DNA of 46,968 bases from Sphingomonadales bacterium. GTDB taxonomy: Bacteria; Pseudomonadota; Alphaproteobacteria; Sphingomonadales; Sphingomonadaceae. The notes below the pieces were generated by a model. That model did not search any database. It had not been told where the DNA came from and saw only the letters and a list, made by a program, of their open reading frames with translations. Positions 41,528 to 46,968 of this stretch are shown piece by piece (the first letter of the stretch is position 1; each line of letters begins with the position of its first letter). The stretch is from assembly GCA_009993585.1 (NCBI GenBank), contig JAACTG010000115.1, positions 12,164 to 59,131 on the forward strand, read 5' to 3'. A program made the position numbers and the translations under genes.

Positions 41528-42265
41528 TCAGATAATCTGTTCGAGGACGATGCTTCGTCCGCCATCGCTCGTCAGGATCATGGTGCCATCGGCGGCGAAG
41601 CGCACCGAGACTGGCCTGGAAAGGATGGATATCGCGGCGTCTTCCTGCATCTGGACGGAATGGCCACAACCCATCAAGGTCACTTCGAACAACTGGGCGG
41701 TCAGCCGCGATCCGTCCGTCCAATATTCGCCCGAGAAACTGTTACAGCCGGCGTTGCCGACCAGCTGCCCGCGATCGAATGTCAGCGACGTGGCGATGCC
41801 GACGATCGCCTCGCGCCCGTCGATCGCGACCATCGTCCAGCGCGTCCCCGAAAGGTCGGCGGGGGGCAGGACGGCGCCGCCGCAACCGCGCAGCCGCTTG
41901 CCGTCGGCGCTGACCGTCACGCTGTCGGCATAACGCCGGTCGCTCAATCCGTCGCGACACGGCGCGTGGGTGACATCGACAATCAGCCGATCGCCCTGGT
42001 AAAGACGACCGTTGAAGCCGGCGCGCGCGCCGGGATTGGCCTCGGCGATGCGGGTATCGCCGTAATCGCCGACATAATTGAGCCGCGCGGAGGTAATTTC
42101 GAGCGTCCAGCCCGGTTCGCTGCCGAGGGCGAAATAGGCGTCGCGGGCGCCATCGCCGTCGGCCACGTCGCTCGTCGGGTGCGCCGAGACCGTCGCGCAC
42201 GCGGCGAGTGCGAGCGCGGCGAAAGGCATGCAGCAACGAAGCCAGCGAGCTCGCTGCCGCGTCAT
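41528..42265 (-). CDS. META-domain lipoprotein (COG3650/HslJ-like)
   Basis: A 245-residue protein with a lipoprotein signal (PFAALALAACATV, lipid cysteine near residue 23). The middle part (about 40-130: YFALGSEPGWTLEI, DVTHAPCRDGLSDRRYADSV, LRGCGG) resembles COG3650 membrane proteins. The C-terminal part (about 138-245: LSGTRWTMVAIDG, GQLVGNAGCNSFSGEY, VTLMGCGH) is a META domain like HslJ, which is linked to heat and novobiocin resistance in E. coli. It lies after the spoU methyltransferase and overlaps it by four bases. The function is not established; envelope stress is a guess. Confidence 0.8.
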   Translation of the reverse strand: MTRQRARWLRCCMPFAALALAACATVSAHPTSDVADGDGARDAYFALGSEPGWTLEITSARLNYVGDYGDTRIAEANPGARAGFNGRLYQGDRLIVDVTHAPCRDGLSDRRYADSVTVSADGKRLRGCGGAVLPPADLSGTRWTMVAIDGREAIVGIATSLTFDRGQLVGNAGCNSFSGEYWTDGSRLTAQLFEVTLMGCGHSVQMQEDAAISILSRPVSVRFAADGTMILTSDGGRSIVLEQII

Positions 42266-43104
42266 CGTGAGCGGGCTCGCCGCTGGTTGAGGATTTCATA
42301 GGCCATGACCGCGGTGGCGACGGCGGCGTTGAGGCTGTCGGCGCGGCCCATCATCGGCATTTTGACGAGCAGGTCGCATGCGGCCTGATAGTCGGCGGGC
42401 AGTCCCTGCGATTCATTGCCGACCAGCAGGAAGACCGGCGCGTCGTAGGCGACCCCCTGGTAATCATGGTCGGTCTGGAGGCTGGTGCCGACGAGCTGGC
42501 CGGAACCGCGCCGCAGCCAGGGGCCGAATTCGTCCCAGCGCGCCTGGACGATCGTCTGGGTGAAGATCGCCCCCATGCTCGCGCGGACCGCCTCGACGCC
42601 GAACGGGTCGGTGCAGTCGTCGATCAGGATCAGCCCGCCCGCGCCGACCGCGTCGCCGGTGCGCAGGATCGTGCCGAGGTTGCCCGGATCGCGCAGCGCC
42701 TGCGCGACGATCCAGATGCCGGCGGTATCGCGATCGATCTCGGCCAGCGGCACCAGGCGATCGCGATAGACGCCGATCAGCGTCTGCGCATTGTCCTTGC
42801 CCGACAGCTTGGTCAGGATGTCGGGCGTGGTTTCGATAATTTCGCCGCCGGCATCGCCGATTGCGGCCTCGAGTTCGACCGCGAGCGGATGGTCGAGGCC
42901 GCCGCGCGCGTAGAACAGCATGTCGGGCAGCGCCCCGACCTCGCGCGCCTCGGTCAGGATGCGCAGGCCCTCGGCGAGGAACAGCCCTTCGCGGCGGCGA
43001 TGCTTCTTGTCGCGCAGCGAACGGATGCGCTTGACCAGCGGATTGGAAAAGCCGGTGATGACGCGGTGACCGCGCGCGTTGGTTTCGTTTGCGCTGTCGG
43101 TCAC
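42262..43104 (-). CDS. SpoU-family rRNA/tRNA 2'-O-methyltransferase
   Basis: A SPOUT-fold methyltransferase of 280 residues (RlmB/TrmH group). The N-terminal substrate-binding domain has NPLVKRIRSLRDKKHRRREGLFLAEG, quoted here as RDKKHRRREGLFLAEG. Knot motifs are ALRDPGNLGTILRTGDAVGA (motif 1), FLLVGNESQGLP (motif 2) and MMGRADSLNAAVATAVMAYE (motif 3), the SAM-binding trefoil. The start is a GTG at 43104, four bases after the ptsH stop, which keeps the frame free of the HPr overlap. The exact target nucleotide cannot be told. Confidence 0.92.
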   Translation of the reverse strand: MTDSANETNARGHRVITGFSNPLVKRIRSLRDKKHRRREGLFLAEGLRILTEAREVGALPDMLFYARGGLDHPLAVELEAAIGDAGGEIIETTPDILTKLSGKDNAQTLIGVYRDRLVPLAEIDRDTAGIWIVAQALRDPGNLGTILRTGDAVGAGGLILIDDCTDPFGVEAVRASMGAIFTQTIVQARWDEFGPWLRRGSGQLVGTSLQTDHDYQGVAYDAPVFLLVGNESQGLPADYQAACDLLVKMPMMGRADSLNAAVATAVMAYEILNQRRARSR

Positions 43105-43108
43105 GCCC

Positions 43109-43387
43109 TCAATCCTCGCCGAAGCTGTCCTTGACCAGCCCGACGAGCTTGAGCAGCGCGACCTCGGCATTCTCGCCCTCGGTATGGATGGTGATGCGGT
43201 CGCCCTTGGCAGCGCCGAGCATCATCAGGCCCATGATCGACGTCCCGCCGACGCGCGCACCGTCCTTTTCGACCTCGACCGTCACTCCCTCGCCGAGGCG
43301 GCTGACGAAGGTGACGAATTTCGCGCTCGCACGCGCATGCAATCCGCGATTATTGGTAATCTCGACCGTCTCGCTCAACCGGGGCAT
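43109..43387 (-). CDS. ptsH: Phosphocarrier protein HPr
   Basis: A 92-residue HPr. The EI phosphorylation site is His17 in NNRGLHARASAKFV, and the regulatory serine is Ser50 in GGTSIMGLMML, the site phosphorylated by HprK. The start at 43387 (MPRLSETVEI) overlaps the EIIA gene by 13 bases, suggesting coupling. No sugar permease is encoded nearby, so this HPr most likely serves regulation. Confidence 0.96.
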   Translation of the reverse strand: MPRLSETVEITNNRGLHARASAKFVTFVSRLGEGVTVEVEKDGARVGGTSIMGLMMLGAAKGDRITIHTEGENAEVALLKLVGLVKDSFGED

Positions 43388-43788
43388 GGCGACGACCCCA
43401 GCAATTCCGACGCGACCGAGATATATTTGCGCCCCGCGTCCTTGGCCGCGCACACCGCGTCGCCGACGCTCATCAGGCGACGAGCGCCCTCGAGCCGGAT
43501 CAGCATCGGCAGGTTGACGCCCGCGATCACCTCGATCCGGCCCTGGTCCATCAACGATATGGCCAGGTTGGACGGCGTCCCGCCGAACAGGTCGGTCAGA
43601 ATGATGGCACCGTCTCCGTCGTCGACTTCGGCGATCGCATGCGCGATCTCGCGCCGGCGGCCCTCCATGTCGTCATTGGGGCCGATGCAGACCGTGGCGA
43701 TCCCCTTTTGCGGTCCGACGACGTGTTCCATCGCGGTGACGAATTCCTCCGCCAGCCGTCCGTGGGTGACCAATATCAGTCCGATCAT
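43375..43788 (-). CDS. PTS EIIA component, mannose family
   Basis: A cytosolic EIIA of 137 residues. The active histidine is His9 in IGLILVTHGRLAEEF, and the central motifs are ILTDLFGGTPSNLA and VIAGVNLPMLIRLEG, as in the ManX/EIIA-Man fold. In alphaproteobacteria this protein with HPr and HprK forms an incomplete, regulatory PTS lacking EIIB and EIIC. It overlaps rapZ by four bases (ATGA) and ptsH by 13. Confidence 0.95.
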   Translation of the reverse strand: MIGLILVTHGRLAEEFVTAMEHVVGPQKGIATVCIGPNDDMEGRRREIAHAIAEVDDGDGAIILTDLFGGTPSNLAISLMDQGRIEVIAGVNLPMLIRLEGARRLMSVGDAVCAAKDAGRKYISVASELLGSSPCPG

Positions 43789-44753
43789 GGAGTTCCGTTC
43801 GTTTCGTTGCGGCGGTCGGTCGCGCGGTCGTCGCTAGCGCCCGCATCGAACCCGGCCGGCTTGGCGGAGTCGGGATGGGGCAGGTCGCGGTGCGAAACCG
43901 TGGGCGAAAAGCCGGCATGGCGCAAGTGGGTCGCGACGCGTTCGGCGACATGGACCGAACGATGGCGACCACCGGTGCAGCCAAAGGCGATGGTGGTATA
44001 GCTCTTGCCCGATTCCTCGTAGCGCGGGAGAATCGTCGTCAGCAGCGTCTCGATCTGGGCCAAGCTCTCGGCATAAGCGGGATCGTCGGCGACATAGGCA
44101 CTCACATCGGCGTCGAGGCCCGTCTTCGGGCGCAGCTTTTCATCCCAATGCGGATTGCGCAGATAGCGCATGTCGAAAACGAGATCGGCGTTGCGCGGCA
44201 GGCCGCGGGCAAAACCGAAGCTCATGACGTTGAGCACGGTGCGCGCGCCGCCCGACGGATGAAACCGCGCGCGGATGTCGGCGGCAAGGTCGTTGGCGGT
44301 GAAACTGGTCGTATCGATAAGATGGTCTGCCCAGCGGCGCAGCGGCGCCAGCATCTCGCGCTCGCGCGCGATACCGTCGCTCGCCGGGCGATCCTCAGCG
44401 AGCGGATGGCGGCGGCGCGTCTCGGAATAGCGACGCTCGATCTCGGCGCCGGTGCAATCGAGGAACAGCGTCGCGAAATCGAGCCCGTGCTGCTCGCGCA
44501 GGCGCTTGATCCGCTTGACGATCCGTTCGGCATCGAACCCGCGAGTGCGGCTGTCGATACCGATGGCGACGGGCCGGTCGCGTTCGTCGCGCTCGCCCTG
44601 AGGAGTCGCCAGCAGGCGATTGAGCAACGACAGCGGCAGGTTGTCGACGACCTCCCAGTCGAGATCCTCGAGCACGCGCAACACGGTCGACTTGCCCGCG
44701 CCCGACAGGCCGGTGACGAGAAGGACGGTCTTGGGATCGGTGGTGCTCGCCAT
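43785..44753 (-). CDS. rapZ: RNase adapter protein RapZ
   Basis: A 322-residue P-loop protein of the YvcJ/RapZ family, which in enterobacteria controls glmS-regulating small RNAs through RNase E and in others binds nucleotides or UDP-GlcNAc. The P-loop is VTGLSGAGKSTVLRVLED (13-30), and the C-terminal part shows IAFGCTGGRHRSVHVAE, with FGFARGLPRNADLVFDMR before it. It sits between hprK and the EIIA gene. Its role in this organism may be nucleotide or amino-sugar sensing feeding cell envelope synthesis. Confidence 0.95.
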   Translation of the reverse strand: MASTTDPKTVLLVTGLSGAGKSTVLRVLEDLDWEVVDNLPLSLLNRLLATPQGERDERDRPVAIGIDSRTRGFDAERIVKRIKRLREQHGLDFATLFLDCTGAEIERRYSETRRRHPLAEDRPASDGIAREREMLAPLRRWADHLIDTTSFTANDLAADIRARFHPSGGARTVLNVMSFGFARGLPRNADLVFDMRYLRNPHWDEKLRPKTGLDADVSAYVADDPAYAESLAQIETLLTTILPRYEESGKSYTTIAFGCTGGRHRSVHVAERVATHLRHAGFSPTVSHRDLPHPDSAKPAGFDAGASDDRATDRRNETNGTP

Positions 44754-44761
44754 GCCCCATC

Positions 44762-45208
44762 CTACGCCCGCGCGGCGCGCAATGCCAACTCCACCTTGAT
44801 CGGAGCCGAGGGCGATCGCGGATCGAGCCGGAGCCGGGGCAGGCGCGTGCCCGCGATCTCGATCGAATCGTCGGCGTCGGGCATGCGCGGCGGGTCCTCA
44901 TCCAGCACGACGGCCAAGCCGATCGGGGCGGCCGTGACGTGGGGCTGTGTGACGATGCCGATGCTGCGCACCTCGATCAGCCCGGCGAGCGTCTCGGGTG
45001 CCGTCGCCACCGGACGGGCGTCGCTGCCGTCGGGCGCAGCCGGGAGCAGTCGACAGCGGTCGTCGGCGACCAGCACGGCCCCGCGATCGATCAGCCGGAG
45101 CGCTAGATCGGACTTTCCCGCGCCCGACGAACCCAGGATCAGCACGCCCCAGCCTTCGATCGCGACGCAGCTTGCATGGATCGTATCCGCGTCGCGTCGT
45201 TCATTCAT
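44762..45208 (-). CDS. hprK: HPr kinase/phosphorylase, short alphaproteobacterial form
   Basis: A 148-residue protein containing only the C-terminal catalytic domain of HprK. Walker A is ILGSSGAGKSDLALRL (24-39) followed by VADDRC (48-53) and the C-terminal EIRSIGI-like VRSIGIVTQPHV (quoted from the sequence). Full-length Gram-positive HprK has about 310 residues; the truncated type is the rule in alphaproteobacteria. It would phosphorylate Ser50 of HPr. The start at 45208 overlaps the chvG stop by eight bases, tying it to the two-component system. Confidence 0.9.
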   Translation of the reverse strand: MNERRDADTIHASCVAIEGWGVLILGSSGAGKSDLALRLIDRGAVLVADDRCRLLPAAPDGSDARPVATAPETLAGLIEVRSIGIVTQPHVTAAPIGLAVVLDEDPPRMPDADDSIEIAGTRLPRLRLDPRSPSAPIKVELALRAARA

Positions 45209-46769
45209 CGCCGCTTGCCTCGCCTTGCGCCGCTGGCAGGCGCACTTCGAAACAGGCGCCGCCTTCGCCGTCTTCGCGGTCGCGCACGGCGACCGAGCCG
45301 CGGTGGCCCGAAACGATCGCGCGGACGATGGCGAGGCCGAGGCCGCTGTGCTTGCCGAATTCCTCCTGCGCCGGCCGCAGGCTGTAGAAGCGCTGAAAGA
45401 TCGGCTCACGCTGGTCGGCGGCGACGCCGGGCCCGTCGTCCTCGATTCGGATGATGACGTCGCTGCCGCTGCGCGTTGCCGAGACGCAGATGACCCCGCG
45501 CGGCGGCGAAAACGATACGGCATTGTCGAGGAGGTTGTTGAACACCCGCTCCAGCCGCCCATCGTCGCCCAGAACATCGGTGGCGCCGCGCCGCGGCCGT
45601 GCATAGGCGATGTGCGGCGCGGTTGGCGTGCGGACCGATTCACGAGCGGCGACCATCGCCTCGAGCATCACGCCGATATCGACCGGTTCGAAATGTGCGC
45701 GGCTGAGTTCGGCGTCCATTCTCGATGCCTCGGCAATGTCGGTGACCAGCCGGTCGAGCCGACGGCAATCGTCGCGCGCGACGGCGATGAGTTCGGCGCG
45801 GACATCGGGATCGTCGACCTTTTCGAGCGCCTCGATCGAACTGCGCAGCGACGAAATCGGATTCTTGAGTTCGTGCGCGACATCGGCGGCGAAGGCTTCG
45901 CCGGCGTCGATGCGTTCGCGCAAGGACTGCGTCATGTCGCTGATCGCGCGGGCGAGCAAGCCGATCTCGTCATAGCGGCCGGGCAGGCGTGGCACGGTCA
46001 CGTCGCGCTCGCGGCCCCAGCGCACGCGGACCGCCGCGCGCATCAATCGGTGGAGTGGCTGGACGATCGTGCGCGCGAGGAACAGCGATAAGAGGATCGA
46101 TACGATCAGCGTGCCGGCAAAGACCAGGCCGATGGTCAGGCGTTCGGCGCGGACACGGCGCGTGATGTCGCGCGCATTGGCGGTGACGAGCAAAGCGCTG
46201 CCGTCGGCGAACCCCGTGCTGGCGGCGCTGACAAACGGGGTGCGGTCGGGTGCGAGGCGATAGGCCGATGCAAGCGTTCCCGACGAACGGCTGCGGGCGA
46301 TTTCGGGCCAACGCTCGGCGCCCCCCCTCGGCCGTTCGCGGACTTCGCCGGGAATCGTGGTACCGGTCAACGTGTCGATGGTACGATCCATCGATCGCGC
46401 GATCGATTTGCGCAGCGGCTCGGTTGCGGGGTCGACGAGTGCATAGGTCGGACTCGCCAGCGCGAAGCTGTCCCCGATCAGGCGGCCATCGCGATCGAAG
46501 ATGCGCAGCCGCGCATTGGTCGCACGCGCCATGCGCACGATCACCGCATCGCGCTTGCCGTCGGGGACGTTGGCCAGGGCGTCGGCGATCAGCTGCGTCT
46601 CGCGCACCGTCTGTTCGAGCCGCGTCTCGACGAGCCGTGCGCGCAGGCTGTCGAGATAGACGACGCCGCCCGCTATCAGCGCGATGACGAAGATGTTGAT
46701 CGCGAGGATTCTCCGCTTCAACGGCATGCGGGCGGTCCAGCCCAAGGAGAAATCGCCATGCTCAGCCAT
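45201..46769 (-). CDS. chvG: Sensor histidine kinase ChvG/ExoS-like
   Basis: A membrane sensor of 522 residues. Transmembrane helices lie near residues 20-39 and 225-247, with a periplasmic sensor region between them. A HAMP linker follows, then the H-box [21 protein letters not shown] (in part [16 protein letters not shown]), the N-box [11 protein letters not shown] and G-boxes EDDGPGV and GLGLAIV. The start at 46769 overlaps the response regulator stop by eight bases. In rhizobia the ChvG/ChvI pair senses acidity and envelope conditions and controls exopolysaccharide genes. Here it is followed directly by hprK, the common order. Confidence 0.93.
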   Translation of the reverse strand: MAEHGDFSLGWTARMPLKRRILAINIFVIALIAGGVVYLDSLRARLVETRLEQTVRETQLIADALANVPDGKRDAVIVRMARATNARLRIFDRDGRLIGDSFALASPTYALVDPATEPLRKSIARSMDRTIDTLTGTTIPGEVRERPRGGAERWPEIARSRSSGTLASAYRLAPDRTPFVSAASTGFADGSALLVTANARDITRRVRAERLTIGLVFAGTLIVSILLSLFLARTIVQPLHRLMRAAVRVRWGRERDVTVPRLPGRYDEIGLLARAISDMTQSLRERIDAGEAFAADVAHELKNPISSLRSSIEALEKVDDPDVRAELIAVARDDCRRLDRLVTDIAEASRMDAELSRAHFEPVDIGVMLEAMVAARESVRTPTAPHIAYARPRRGATDVLGDDGRLERVFNNLLDNAVSFSPPRGVICVSATRSGSDVIIRIEDDGPGVAADQREPIFQRFYSLRPAQEEFGKHSGLGLAIVRAIVSGHRGSVAVRDREDGEGGACFEVRLPAAQGEASGDE

Positions 46770-46968
46770 TGAACTTGTAGCCCGCGCCGTACAGAGTTTC
46801 GATCCCGTCGAAGCCGGGATCGACATCGCGAAACTTGCGCCGCAGGCGTTTGATGTGGCTGTCGATCGTGCGGTCGTCGACATAGATGTCGTCGCTATAG
46901 GCAGCGTCGATCAGCTGGTTGCGGCTCTTGATGACGCCGGCGCGCTGGGCGAGTGCCTCGAGCACGAG
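46762..46968 (-). CDS. chvI: Response regulator ChvI-like, C-terminal part
   Basis: Only the DNA-binding portion is inside the window; the receiver domain lies beyond base 46968. The winged-helix (OmpR/PhoB) motifs are [39 protein letters not shown] and [12 protein letters not shown]. Overlap with chvG and the downstream hprK support the assignment to ChvI. Truncated by the window edge, not a broken gene. Confidence 0.9.
   Translation of the reverse strand, partial: LVLEALAQRAGVIKSRNQLIDAAYSDDIYVDDRTIDSHIKRLRRKFRDVDPGFDGIETLYGAGYKFNG

Noticed and set aside
1-46968. CRISPR arrays, insertion sequences, prophage or restriction genes
   Set aside because: No regularly spaced repeats, transposase motifs, integrase signatures or terminal inverted repeats were seen; coding composition is uniform across the window.

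Overview
The window is a gene-dense, GC-rich chromosomal stretch from an alphaproteobacterium, most likely a member of the Sphingomonadales. Three things point there: a ChvI/ChvG-HprK-RapZ-EIIA-HPr cluster with a short HprK, an XrtA (exosortase A) exopolysaccharide locus in the compact sphingomonad style, and promoters of the form TTGnnn-N17-TAnnnn. Three arrangements typical of the group support it: rpsF-rpsR-rplI with extended tails, fabD-fabG-acpP-fabF-mltG, and fmt-truA next to recR and def. There are no insertion sequences, prophage genes, CRISPR arrays or rRNA genes, and no gene-free stretch longer than about 300 bases.

Layout. At 1-550 lie the end of a ComF-like gene, grxC and tRNA-Arg(CCT), followed by a lone TonB-dependent receptor (752-3289) and folE. 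At 4012-5385 is the minus-strand operon for ribosomal proteins S6, S18 and L9. A Mur ligase resembling Mpl/MurC faces an LD-carboxypeptidase homologue (5507-7802), which looks like a cell-wall recycling pair. At 7808-12263 is the fatty-acid elongation operon ending in mltG. Then come a Prx5-type peroxiredoxin, a 2'-5' RNA ligase family protein, a ferredoxin-reductase-like flavoprotein, tRNA-Met(CAT) and trxB.

The centrepiece (16286-34775) is an XrtA/exosortase locus of two divergent transcription units. The minus arm encodes an acetyltransferase-fold protein, a dedicated acyl carrier protein and two exosortase-associated hydrolases. The plus arm encodes an AMP-forming ligase, a PLP decarboxylase, an export lipoprotein, a chain-length determinant, a tyrosine autokinase, an outer-membrane barrel, an AAA ATPase, a polysaccharide deacetylase, a FemAB-like protein, a glycosyltransferase, exosortase A with an EpsI-type tail, and an asparagine-synthase-like amidotransferase. 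Together they suggest synthesis, tailoring and export of an extracellular polysaccharide coupled to protein sorting. No PEP-CTERM substrate, Wzx/Wzy or priming transferase is present here.

After the locus come fmt-truA, recR, def, a DUF302 protein, a cysteine-rich copper-binding four-helix protein, rmuC with two lipoproteins, and a META-domain lipoprotein. Last is the minus-strand regulatory cluster chvI-chvG-hprK-rapZ-EIIA-ptsH-spoU.

Several genes (grxC, the flavoprotein, recR, def, rmuC) have a recognisable -35/-10 pair ending only 6-8 bases before the start codon and no Shine-Dalgarno sequence, which suggests leaderless mRNAs.
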